NCBI RefSeq assembly: GCF_006539185.1
Contig: NZ_BJMN01000013.1
Span: 62,001 to 126,000 of the forward strand
Direction: 5' to 3'
Source: Streptomyces gardneri
Lineage (GTDB): Bacteria; Actinomycetota; Actinomycetes; Streptomycetales; Streptomycetaceae
DNA: 64,000 nucleotides
Part shown: positions 42,518 to 50,255 of the stretch, in pieces
Layout of the letters: each line of letters starts with the position of its first letter
Numbering within the stretch: the first letter of the stretch is position 1
The notes under the pieces: model-generated
The model's input: only the letters and a program-made list of their open reading frames with translations
What the model was told of the DNA's origin: nothing
Databases searched by the model: none
Made by a program: the position numbers and the translations under genes

Positions 42518-43357
42518 CTACACGACGGCCCCGCGGCCCGGGTCGCCGAAGCCGTCGTCATCGTCGTCGTCGTGCTTCATGCGCGCCACCAGGGTCGCGA
42601 AGCCGCCCAGGAAGCCGCCCACGCAGAGCGTCGTCAGCCACCAGGTCATGTCCCACTGGAACAGGACGGCCACCAGCATCAGCACCGGGCCGCCGATCAC
42701 GCCCAGCCAGGCGAACTTGGTCGTCGCGTCCGCCTCCGGGAGCGGCGGGGGCTCCGGCGGGACGAAGTGTCCCTCCTCGGCACCGTCCGGGCCCTGCTCC
42801 GGCTCGGCCGGGGAGTAGTCCCGCGGGCCGCTCGGGCGCACCCCGGGCGCGAAGACGACGGAGCTGCCCAGCGCGGGCTTCTCCGCGCCGGCCTCCGGCC
42901 TCCGGTCGGGATCGGCCGAGAGCTCGCCGTCGGCCCCGGTCGGCCCGGTCGCCCCCGGCTCGCCGTCGGACGCGGAGCCCGTATCGCTACCGGAAGAGGC
43001 GCCCGTACCGGAACCGGCGCCGGTACCGGAACCGGTACCGCCCGACGTGGCTCCGGACGCGGACCCCGACCCCGACCCCGTACCGGATGTGGTCCCCGAC
43101 CCCGACCCCGTACCGGATGTGGTCCCCGGCCCCGTACCCGTACCGGACGTGGTTCCCGGGCCCGGCTCGGTCCTGGTGTCCGGCTTCGCGGGCTCGTCCT
43201 CCGGCTCGGGCAGCGCGAGGTTCTCGATCGGCCGGAACGGCCTCGCCCCCGGGGGATCCGCGGGCTCGTCCCCGTACCCGGCGACGATCGCGGCCCAGGC
43301 CGCCTCCTCGTCGATGGGCTGCGGCTCCCGCTCGCCGCCGTCCTGCTGATCAGCCAC
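42518..43357 (-). CDS. Membrane protein with Gly/Ser/Thr repeat linker
   Basis: A 279-residue protein of unknown function. An acidic N-terminal part (about residues 1-65, IDEEAAWAAIVAGYGDEP) is followed by a linker of three 10-residue repeats of GTTSGTG type within a longer Gly/Ser stretch (about 75-140). A Pro/Glu-rich part follows, then two membrane helices (about 215-260) and an Asp-rich tail. GTG 43357 has AGGAG upstream and overlaps the stop of the hydrolase gene by 8 bases. The repeat unit is exact in DNA with a 30-base period. Confidence 0.85.
   Translation of the reverse strand: MADQQDGGEREPQPIDEEAAWAAIVAGYGDEPADPPGARPFRPIENLALPEPEDEPAKPDTRTEPGPGTTSGTGTGPGTTSGTGSGSGTTSGTGSGSGSASGATSGGTGSGTGAGSGTGASSGSDTGSASDGEPGATGPTGADGELSADPDRRPEAGAEKPALGSSVVFAPGVRPSGPRDYSPAEPEQGPDGAEEGHFVPPEPPPLPEADATTKFAWLGVIGGPVLMLVAVLFQWDMTWWLTTLCVGGFLGGFATLVARMKHDDDDDDGFGDPGRGAVV
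43051..43150. repeat. Tandem 30-bp repeat inside a CDS
   Basis: TACCGGATGTGG recurs at 43081 and 43111 and as TACCGGACGTGG at 43141, each preceded by CCCCGACCCC-type blocks. It encodes a 10-residue Gly/Ser/Thr unit and could vary in copy number by slippage. Confidence 0.8.
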
Positions 43358-44132
43358 CGCTGCTGCTCCTCTTCCCGTCGACCGGACTCGGGGCGAGACG
43401 CTCGACGAACGCCCAGCTCTCCTCGAAGATCCGCTCCGCGTCATGGTCCAACGTCGCGACGTGGTAGCTCTGTTCCAGCAGGATCTCCTTCACGTCCGTC
43501 GAGGACACCCGGCTGAGGACCCGCGCCGAGTCGGCCGGCGGCACCACGTGGTCCTGCGGGCTGTGCAGCACGATCAGCGGCTGCGTGACCTGCGGGAGCT
43601 CCGCGTCCACCGTGCGGAAGAACTGGCGCAGCGAGTGCGCGGCGTGCAGCGGGACCCGGTCGTAGCCGATCTCCGCCACGCCCTCCTTGGCGATGTCGCT
43701 GGCGATGCCGCTCGTCGTGCGGACGAAGTGCCGGGCGACCGGCAGCGCGTGCGCCGCCAGGCCGTGCACCTTGTTGCCCGGGTTGACGAGGACGAGGCCC
43801 CGCACGGCGTCCCCGTGCTGCGCGGCCAGCCGCAGCGAGAGCGCGCCGCCCATCGAGAGACCGAAGACGAAGACGGTCTCGCACCGCTCCAGGAGCTCGC
43901 GCAGGGCCCGGTCCACCTCCGCGTACCAGTCGCGCCAGGTGGTGAGCTGCATGTCCTCCCAGCGGGTGCCGTGGCCCGGCAGCAGCGGCAGCGACACGGT
44001 GAGTCCGCGGGCGGCCAGATACTCGGCCCACGGGCGCATCGACTGCGGGGAACCGGTGAATCCGTGACAGAGAAGGACGCCGACCTCTCCGCCTTCGTGG
44101 CGGTACGGCTCGGCTCCGGGAAGGACCGGCAC
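43350..44132 (-). CDS. Alpha/beta hydrolase (esterase/monoacylglycerol lipase-like)
   Basis: A 260-residue serine hydrolase: oxyanion region LLCHGFTGSPQSMRPW, LPGHGTRWEDM, nucleophile S93 in VFGLSMGGALS, Asp in LHSPQDHVVPP and His in SYHVATLDHD. Most similar in layout to carboxylesterases and monoacylglycerol lipases. GTG 44132 was chosen for AGGAGA about 7 bases upstream; an in-frame GTG at 44228 would add 32 residues. It overlaps the repeat-containing membrane-protein gene by 8 bases and is divergent from the acyltransferase gene. Confidence 0.9.
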   Translation of the reverse strand: MPVLPGAEPYRHEGGEVGVLLCHGFTGSPQSMRPWAEYLAARGLTVSLPLLPGHGTRWEDMQLTTWRDWYAEVDRALRELLERCETVFVFGLSMGGALSLRLAAQHGDAVRGLVLVNPGNKVHGLAAHALPVARHFVRTTSGIASDIAKEGVAEIGYDRVPLHAAHSLRQFFRTVDAELPQVTQPLIVLHSPQDHVVPPADSARVLSRVSSTDVKEILLEQSYHVATLDHDAERIFEESWAFVERLAPSPVDGKRSSSGG

Positions 44133-44319
44133 CGGGGTCTCCTGTTCGGTTGCGACTTCGGCGCTGCGGGTGCGCCGAAGCGACGGAAAATGGGGAAGGA
44201 CCTTCACGGTACGCGACCGGACCGACACCGACCAGGGCCGCAGCGGGGGCCGTGGGCAGGTACGGGATAAAGTCGTCGCGACGGCACACGGAAGGCATGG
44301 CGAGTTGATCTACGGCGCA

Positions 44320-45051
44320 ATGAAGTTCTCCATCGGAGGGTCCCTGAAGCTTGCCTTCCGGCCCTGGGTCGAGGGATTGGAGAACATTCCGGCCGAGGGT
44401 CCCGCGATCCTGGCGAGCAACCACCTCTCCTTCTCGGACTCCTTCTTCCTCCCCGCCGTCCTGGACCGCAAGGTCACCTTCATCGCCAAGGCCGAGTACT
44501 TCACCTCGCCGGGCGTCAAGGGCAAGCTCACCGCCGCCTTCTTCAAGGGCGTCGGCCAGCTTCCGGTCGACCGCTCGGGTGCCCGCGGCGCCGGCGAGGC
44601 GGCGATCAAGGCCGGTATCGAGGTCGTCGAGAAGGGCGGGCTCTTCGGGATCTACCCCGAGGGCACCCGCTCGCCCGACGGCCGGCTCTACCGCGGCAAG
44701 CCCGGCGGTCTGGCGCGGGTGGCCCTGGCCACCGGCGCGCCCGTGATCCCGGTCGCCATGATCGACACGGAGAAGATCCAGCCGCCCGGCAAGGTCGTCC
44801 CCAAGCTGATGCGCCCGGGCATCCGGATCGGCAAGCCGCTGGACTTCACCCGCTACCAGGGCATGGAGGGGGACCGCTTCATCCTCCGCTCGGTGACCGA
44901 CGAGGTCATGTACGAGATCATGAAGCTGTCCGGCCAGGAGTACGTCGACATCTACGCGACGGCCGCCAAGCGACAGATCGCGGACGCGGAGAAGGCGGCC
45001 AAGGAGGCCGTCAAGGCCGAGATCGCGGCGCGGGAAGAGTCCGGCGCGTAA
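44320..45051 (+). CDS. PlsC-like 1-acylglycerol-3-phosphate acyltransferase
   Basis: A 243-residue lysophospholipid acyltransferase with the HX4D motif NHLSFSD (H35, D40), the glycerol-phosphate motif YPEGTRSPDG and VIPVAMI. It places an acyl chain on a lysophosphatidate-type acceptor in phospholipid synthesis. Two starts are possible: ATG 44320, used here, or TTG 44305 (LIYGAM), which has GAAGG 9 bases upstream and may be the true one. The C-terminal tail is Lys/Ala-rich and amphipathic. MacS/MacR genes follow on the same strand. Confidence 0.93.
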   Translation: MKFSIGGSLKLAFRPWVEGLENIPAEGPAILASNHLSFSDSFFLPAVLDRKVTFIAKAEYFTSPGVKGKLTAAFFKGVGQLPVDRSGARGAGEAAIKAGIEVVEKGGLFGIYPEGTRSPDGRLYRGKPGGLARVALATGAPVIPVAMIDTEKIQPPGKVVPKLMRPGIRIGKPLDFTRYQGMEGDRFILRSVTDEVMYEIMKLSGQEYVDIYATAAKRQIADAEKAAKEAVKAEIAAREESGA

Positions 45052-45100
45052 GCGGTCCGGCGGTTGGGCGCCCCCTGGGGGTGTTCGGGGGGTGGGGGAG

Positions 45101-46315
45101 ATGGCCAAGCGCGAGCGTGTCGTGCGCATGTCGGTCGAGCAGCCGCTGTGGCGTGCGCTGACCGGCTACCGCGTCCTGACGATGATCTACGCCGTCCTGC
45201 TCTTCGCCTTCGGGCGGCAGCAGTACGAGCGGCCCTGGATCGCCGTCGCCTATCTGGCGGTCATGTGCGTCTGGACCCTCGCGACCCTCCCCAAGGTGGC
45301 GAACGCGGCCAGCTGCACCAAGCGCTTCCTCGGCGTCGACCTCACCATCGCCCTCGTCGGCATCCTCCTCACCCCGCTCGCCGACGCCCAGGCCCAGTCG
45401 GTCGACCACGCGACCCTGCCGACGATATGGACCGCCGGCTCCGTCCTCGCGTTCGCCATCAAGGGCGGCTGGCGCTGGGCCGGGGTCGCCTCCTCCCTGG
45501 TCGCCGTCGCCAACCTCGTCGAGCGCGGTCACCCCAGCCGGGACACCCTCCACAACGTGCTCCTCGTCTGGGTGGCCTCCATCGCCATCGGATACGTCGT
45601 CGAGGTGGCCCGCGCCTCCGAGCGCACCCTCGCCCGCGCCCTGGAGATCGAGGCCGCGACCCGGGAGCGGGAGCGGCTAGCCCGGGACATCCACGACAGC
45701 GTCCTCCAGGTCCTCGCGATGGTGCAGCGGCGCGGCACGGCGATGGGCGGCGAGGCCGCCGAGATCGCCAGGATGGCGGGGGAGCAGGAGGTGGCGCTCC
45801 GTACGCTCGTCGCGGGCGGTCTCACCCGGCCCAGCCTGGTCTCGGAGGACGAGTCCGAGGGGGCCGTGGTCCGGGTCGTCGACGTGGACGACGAGCCGGA
45901 CGACGACACCCCCGTCGACCTGCGCCTCCTGCTCGCTCCGCGGGCCGGGGCGAAGGTCACCCTCTCCGAGCCGGGCGCCCCGGTCATGCTGCCGCCGCCC
46001 GCAGCCCGCGAGCTGGCCGCCGCCGTCGGCGCCGCCCTGGACAACGTCCGGGTGCACGCGGGGGAGGAGGCCCAGGCCTGGATCCTGGTCGAGGACTGGA
46101 CGGACGAGGTGATCGTCACCGTCCGGGACGACGGCCCCGGCATCCCGGAGGGCCGCCTCGCGGAGGCCTGGGGCGAGGGCCGGATGGGGGTCGCCCTCTC
46201 CATCCGGGGCAGACTGCGGGACCTGGGCGGCTCGGCCGAGCTGATCTCGGTCCCCGGGCAGGGCACGGAAGTCGAGTTGAAGGTCCCTCGGGGGAAGGCA
46301 GGACAGGAAAGATGA
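45101..46315 (+). CDS. macS: MacS-family sensor histidine kinase
   Basis: A 404-residue membrane kinase with about five N-terminal helices (to residue 170), H-box LARDIHDSVLQVLAM (H198) and a HATPase domain (GAALDNVRVHAG, VRDDGPGIPEGRLAEAWGEGRMGV). It corresponds to MacS of the S. coelicolor MacRS system, which affects actinorhodin production and differentiation and targets lipoprotein genes. ATG 45101 follows GGGGGAG; a GTG at 45092 is in frame. It overlaps the regulator gene by 4 bases. Confidence 0.93.
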   Translation: MAKRERVVRMSVEQPLWRALTGYRVLTMIYAVLLFAFGRQQYERPWIAVAYLAVMCVWTLATLPKVANAASCTKRFLGVDLTIALVGILLTPLADAQAQSVDHATLPTIWTAGSVLAFAIKGGWRWAGVASSLVAVANLVERGHPSRDTLHNVLLVWVASIAIGYVVEVARASERTLARALEIEAATRERERLARDIHDSVLQVLAMVQRRGTAMGGEAAEIARMAGEQEVALRTLVAGGLTRPSLVSEDESEGAVVRVVDVDDEPDDDTPVDLRLLLAPRAGAKVTLSEPGAPVMLPPPAARELAAAVGAALDNVRVHAGEEAQAWILVEDWTDEVIVTVRDDGPGIPEGRLAEAWGEGRMGVALSIRGRLRDLGGSAELISVPGQGTEVELKVPRGKAGQER

Positions 46316-46998
46316 GCGAGCAGCAGGCCGAGCGGCAGCGGATCAGGGTGATGGTCGTCGACGACCATCCGATGTGGCGGGACGCGGTCGCCCGCGACCT
46401 CGCGGAGGCGGGCTTCGACGTGGTCGCCACGGCGGGCGACGGCGAGCAGGCCGTACGCCGGGCCACGGCGGTCGACCCCGAGGTCCTCGTCCTGGACCTG
46501 AACCTGCCGGTCAAGCCGGGCGTCCAGGTCTGCAAGGAGCTCGTCGGCGCGCACCCCGCGCTGCGGGTCCTGGTCCTGTCGGCGAGCGGCGAGCACGCCG
46601 ACGTCCTGGAGGCGGTCAAGTCCGGTGCCACCGGCTACCTCCTCAAGTCGGCCAGTACGGAGGAGCTGATCGACGCCGTGCGGCGGACGGCCGTCGGCGA
46701 CCCCGTCTTCACCCCGGGCCTCGCCGGCCTGGTCCTCGGCGAGTACCGCCGGCTGGCCTCCGAGCCCGCCCCGGCGGCCGGCGCCGACGAGCCGAAGGCC
46801 CCGCAGCTGACCGAGCGCGAGACCGAGGTCCTGCGGCTCGTCGCCAAGGGGCTCAGCTACAAGCAGATCGCCGAGCGTCTGGTGATCTCGCACCGCACCG
46901 TCCAGAACCACGTCCAGAACACGCTCGGCAAGCTCCAGCTGCACAACCGGGTGGAGCTCGTCCGGTACGCCATCGAGCGCGGTCTCGACGACGCGTAG
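46312..46998 (+). CDS. macR: MacR-type response regulator (LuxR family)
   Basis: A 228-residue regulator paired with MacS. Receiver: VMVVDDHPMWRD, phosphoacceptor D62 in LVLDLNLPVKPG, and Lys in YLLKSASTEE. A Pro/Ala linker (about 148-162) leads to a LuxR helix-turn-helix, LTERETEVLRLVAKGLSYKQIAERLVISHRTVQNHVQNTLGKL. The ATG start overlaps the kinase stop. Confidence 0.94.
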   Translation: MSEQQAERQRIRVMVVDDHPMWRDAVARDLAEAGFDVVATAGDGEQAVRRATAVDPEVLVLDLNLPVKPGVQVCKELVGAHPALRVLVLSASGEHADVLEAVKSGATGYLLKSASTEELIDAVRRTAVGDPVFTPGLAGLVLGEYRRLASEPAPAAGADEPKAPQLTERETEVLRLVAKGLSYKQIAERLVISHRTVQNHVQNTLGKLQLHNRVELVRYAIERGLDDA

Positions 46999-47078
46999 GC
47001 CGGGCGCGGTGACGTGAGGGGCCGTATATTCGCGAGGACCGCGCATATCCGGCCCTTCACCGCTTATGGGGGAAACTC

Positions 47079-48077
47079 GTGGAAATCCTGGCATTCGGCG
47101 TGCAGGCGGACGAGAAGCCCATGATCGAGAAGGCCTTCGAAGGGCACCACGACGTCCGCTGCCTGGGCGTCTTCCTCACCGAGGACACCGCGCCGATCGC
47201 GGCGGGCTACGAGGTCATCTCCACCAGCGTCAACGCCATCCTCGACCACAGGGTCCTGCAGACCCTCGCCGCCGGCGGCACGCAGATGATCGCCCAGCGC
47301 TCCACGGGCTTCAACAACATCGACCTGGAGGTCGCCGAGCGGCTCGGTCTCACCGTCGCCCGCGTCTCGTACTACTCGCCTTACTCCGTCGCCGAGTTCG
47401 CCTGGACGCTCGCGATGACCGTCAACCGCCGGATCGTCCGCGCCTCCAACCGCACCCGTGACTTCGACTTCCGCCTCGACGGGCTGATGGGCCGCGACCT
47501 CCGGGGCCGTACCGTCGGCGTCCTCGGCACCGGCAAGATCGGCGAGGCCTTCACCCGGATCGCCCACGGCTTCGGCATGAACCTGCTCGGCTGGGACGTC
47601 GCCGAGAACCCCGCGTGCGTCGAGCTCGGCATGACGTACGTCGAGAAGGAGCGGATCTTCGCCGAGGCCGACCTCCTCAGCCTCCACGTACCGCTCCTCC
47701 CGTCCACTCAGCGCATCATCGACGCCGCCGCCCTCCGGGCCATGAAGGACGACGCGATCCTGGTGAACTCCAGCCGAGGCGGCCTCGTCGACACGGAGGC
47801 CCTCGTCGCCGAGCTCAGGAAGGGCCGCTTCGCCGGGGTCGGGCTCGACGTCTACGAGGCGGAGGCCGGGCTCTTCTTCCTCGACAAGTCCCTGGAGGCC
47901 GTCGAGGACGACACCCTGGCCCGCCTGGTCACCTTCCCGAACGTGGTGGTCACCTCCCACCAGGCGTACTACACGGTCGACGCCGTCACCCAGATCATCG
48001 ACACCACGGTCCGGAACGTCCTCGACTACACCGCAGGCCGGCGCAGCGAGAACGTCCTGGTCCCGCGGGCTTCTTGA
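47079..48077 (+). CDS. D-2-hydroxyacid dehydrogenase (D-lactate dehydrogenase-like)
   Basis: A 332-residue NAD-dependent enzyme that interconverts a 2-keto acid and its D-hydroxy acid, most like LdhA of E. coli. It has the Rossmann motif VGVLGTGKIGEAFTRIAHGFG, catalytic Arg in VNSSRGGLVDTEAL, Glu in LDVYEAEAGLFF and His in TSHQAYYT, plus substrate-site STGFNNID and YYSPYSVAEF. GTG 47079 is the start. It converges with the anthranilate synthase gene, 21 bases away. Confidence 0.93.
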   Translation: MEILAFGVQADEKPMIEKAFEGHHDVRCLGVFLTEDTAPIAAGYEVISTSVNAILDHRVLQTLAAGGTQMIAQRSTGFNNIDLEVAERLGLTVARVSYYSPYSVAEFAWTLAMTVNRRIVRASNRTRDFDFRLDGLMGRDLRGRTVGVLGTGKIGEAFTRIAHGFGMNLLGWDVAENPACVELGMTYVEKERIFAEADLLSLHVPLLPSTQRIIDAAALRAMKDDAILVNSSRGGLVDTEALVAELRKGRFAGVGLDVYEAEAGLFFLDKSLEAVEDDTLARLVTFPNVVVTSHQAYYTVDAVTQIIDTTVRNVLDYTAGRRSENVLVPRAS

Positions 48078-48098
48078 GGCCTGAGGCCTGAAGCCGTT

Positions 48099-49982
48099 CT
48101 AGACGAGCACTCCCGCAAGCAGCGAGGCCGTCAGGGTGGCCCCGTCCAGCGTGAGCACCGACTCCGGGTGGAACTGCACGCCCGCGAAGCCCGGCCCGCG
48201 CAGCGCGTGCACCTCGTCGGTCTCCGGGTCGCGGCTGACCTCGATCCGGTGCAGGGCCAGCTCCGTCGCCGTCCGGTCGTCGCAGCGGGCCGTGAAGCTG
48301 TTGTAGAAGCCGACCGTCTGCTCCTGCCCGAAGAGGTCGATCCGCAACTGGGCCCCCTGGAACGGGGTCCGCTTGCGGACGATCTCCAGGCCCAGCTCGG
48401 CGGCGATCAGCTCGTGCCCCAGGCACACCCCGAGCAGACCGTGCCGGTGGTCCCGCACCAGCTCGGCCGTCAGACCGCGCAGGAAGCGCATCTTAGGGTC
48501 GGCGGCGTCCGAGGGGTTCCCGGGGCCGGGACCGAGCACCACCGGCCCCTCGTGGGCGAGGGCCAGCTCCCGCAGCCCCGGCTCGTCGTAGCGGAGCACC
48601 GACACCTCGAGGCCCGAGGAGCGCAGGACGTGCGCGAGCATCGCCGTGAACGTGTCCTCGGCGTCGATCACCAGCGCGTGACCCGACAGCTCCGCCGACT
48701 TGACCTGCATCCGCAGCCAGAACGGCGCGAGATCGGCCCGCCGCGCGTCCAGGGCGGCCCGCACGCGCGGATCGTCGGCGAGACGCGCGGGCGCCGGAGC
48801 CGACGGGCCGTCCGTCGGCCGGCCCTCCCGCACCCCGAGCGCGGTCAGCACCCCGGCCGCCTTGGCGTGCGTCTCGGCCACCTCGCCGGCCGGGTCCGAG
48901 TGCCGGACGAGGGTCGCCCCGACGGGCACCCGCAGCCGCCCGGCCGCGTCGATGTCGGCGGTACGGATGAGGATGGGCGAGTCCAGCATCTGCGCCCCGT
49001 TCTCGTCCGTACCGAGCAGGGCGAGCGCGCCCGCGTAGTAGCCGCGCCCGCCGGTCTCGTGACGCTCGATCACCCGGCAGGCGTTCTGCACCGGCGAGCC
49101 CGTCACGGTCGCCGCGAACATCGTCTCCCGCAGCACCTCCCGCACGTCGAGCGAGGAGCGCCCGCGCAACTCGTACTCGGTGTGCGCGAGATGGGCCATC
49201 TCCTTGAGCCGCGGCCCGATCACGACCCCGCCCATGTCGCCCACCGTGCACATCATCTTGAGCTCCTCGTCCACCACCATGGAGAGCTCCTCGGTCTCCT
49301 TGCGGTCGGCGAGGAAGGTCAGCAGGTCCTCGGCGGTCGGGGCGGCCCCGGCCGGGTAGCGGTACGTGCCGCTGATCGGGTTCATCACGACCGTGCCGCC
49401 CGACATCCGCACGTGCACCTCGGGGCTCGCCCCGACGAGCGTCCGGTCGCCGGTGTGCACGACGAAGGTCCAGTAGGCGCCCCGTTCGCCCGCGAGGAGC
49501 CGCCGGAACAGGGCGAGCGCGTCGGCCCGCCCGAAGCCGGGAATCTCACCCGTGTACGTCCGCCGGATGACGAAGTTCGCGCCCTCGCCGGAGCCGATCT
49601 CCTCCTCGATGACCCGGCGCACGGTCCCGGCGTACTCCTCGTCCGAGACGTCGAACGCGCCGCCCTCGACCGTCACGTCGTGCGCGGGCAGCCGGGTGAG
49701 CGCCTCGTCGAGCGGCAGCTCGTACGACTCCTCGGCGACGAGCACGGAGAGCGGGGTGCCGTCGTCCCGCACGTCGAAGCCGCGCTCCCGGATCTGCCGG
49801 AAGGGCACGAGCGCGAGCGTCGGCAGCGGGCCCACGGGGAGCTCGGCGAGCCGTTCGGCCTCGTGGACCCGGCCGATCAGCACCTCCACGGTGTCGTGGT
49901 CACGACCGGGGGTGCGCCTGCGCAGCAGGGCGAAGGGCGGGCAGGAGTCGTCCAGGAGACGGGAGAGGTCCAGGGAGTCCAT
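48099..49982 (-). CDS. trpE: Fused anthranilate synthase TrpE-TrpG
   Basis: A 627-residue protein joining both subunits. The chorismate-binding component (about residues 1-420) has NPISGTYRYPAG, DRKETEELSMVVDEELKMM, HTEYELRG and VTGSPVQNAC. The glutamine amidotransferase part (about 435-627) has VLGPGPGNP, nucleophile Cys in LLGVCLGHELIA and the His/Glu pair in VQFHPESVLT. It makes anthranilate from chorismate and glutamine. ATG 49982 has GGAAGGA about 12 bases upstream. It lies behind a Trp attenuator, so it is a tryptophan-supply gene rather than purely secondary-metabolic. Confidence 0.95.
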   Translation of the reverse strand: MDSLDLSRLLDDSCPPFALLRRRTPGRDHDTVEVLIGRVHEAERLAELPVGPLPTLALVPFRQIRERGFDVRDDGTPLSVLVAEESYELPLDEALTRLPAHDVTVEGGAFDVSDEEYAGTVRRVIEEEIGSGEGANFVIRRTYTGEIPGFGRADALALFRRLLAGERGAYWTFVVHTGDRTLVGASPEVHVRMSGGTVVMNPISGTYRYPAGAAPTAEDLLTFLADRKETEELSMVVDEELKMMCTVGDMGGVVIGPRLKEMAHLAHTEYELRGRSSLDVREVLRETMFAATVTGSPVQNACRVIERHETGGRGYYAGALALLGTDENGAQMLDSPILIRTADIDAAGRLRVPVGATLVRHSDPAGEVAETHAKAAGVLTALGVREGRPTDGPSAPAPARLADDPRVRAALDARRADLAPFWLRMQVKSAELSGHALVIDAEDTFTAMLAHVLRSSGLEVSVLRYDEPGLRELALAHEGPVVLGPGPGNPSDAADPKMRFLRGLTAELVRDHRHGLLGVCLGHELIAAELGLEIVRKRTPFQGAQLRIDLFGQEQTVGFYNSFTARCDDRTATELALHRIEVSRDPETDEVHALRGPGFAGVQFHPESVLTLDGATLTASLLAGVLV

Positions 49983-50036
49983 GGGGCGTGTCGTTCCTTC
50001 CGGGAGGAGTACGGAGAGGAGGAGCGGCCCCGGGTA

Positions 50037-50064
50037 CGAGAAAAGGCCGCCCTCGGGCGGCCTT
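50037..50064 (-). terminator. Trp attenuator hairpin
   Basis: On the minus strand AAGGCCGCC pairs with GGCGGCCTT (9 bp, CGAG loop), followed by TTCTC. It lies 26 bases past the leader-peptide stop and 55 bases before trpE. Confidence 0.8.
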
Positions 50065-50089
50065 CGCGTGTCGTTCGGTGTACGCGCGA

Positions 50090-50146
50090 TCAGTGGGCCG
50101 CCGGATGAGCGGTCCACCACCAGTTCTGGATCTGCGGCGCGAACAT
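50090..50146 (-). CDS. trpL: Trp leader peptide (18 residues, three tandem Trp)
   Basis: ATG 50146 to TGA 50090 encodes MFAPQIQNWWWTAHPAAH. Three consecutive Trp codons directly upstream of a terminator hairpin and the anthranilate synthase gene are the hallmark of ribosome-mediated attenuation. With scarce charged tRNA-Trp the ribosome should stall at WWW and prevent the terminator. An equivalent leader has been described for the S. venezuelae anthranilate synthase gene. Confidence 0.92.
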   Translation of the reverse strand: MFAPQIQNWWWTAHPAAH

Positions 50147-50187
50147 GCGAGCACTGTAACCCAGCGGGAAGCCGAGGGGCCACGGAA

Positions 50188-50229
50188 ACGGGGCCCGGTC
50201 CGCACCGTGGACGGTGCGAGCCGGGCCCC
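50188..50229 (-). terminator. Terminator of the amidase gene
   Basis: A long hairpin with arms at 50188-50206 and 50211-50229 and a small interior mismatch, followed on the minus strand by CGTTTCC. It lies 27 bases past the amidase stop and just upstream of the trpL promoter region. Confidence 0.7.
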
Positions 50230-50255
50230 GAGCCTGCTCTGGGCGAACTACCCGA

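Noticed and set aside
48090..50183. Longer start (50183) for the anthranilate synthase
   Set aside because: The added part overlaps the Trp leader peptide and attenuator, which must be untranslated in that frame.
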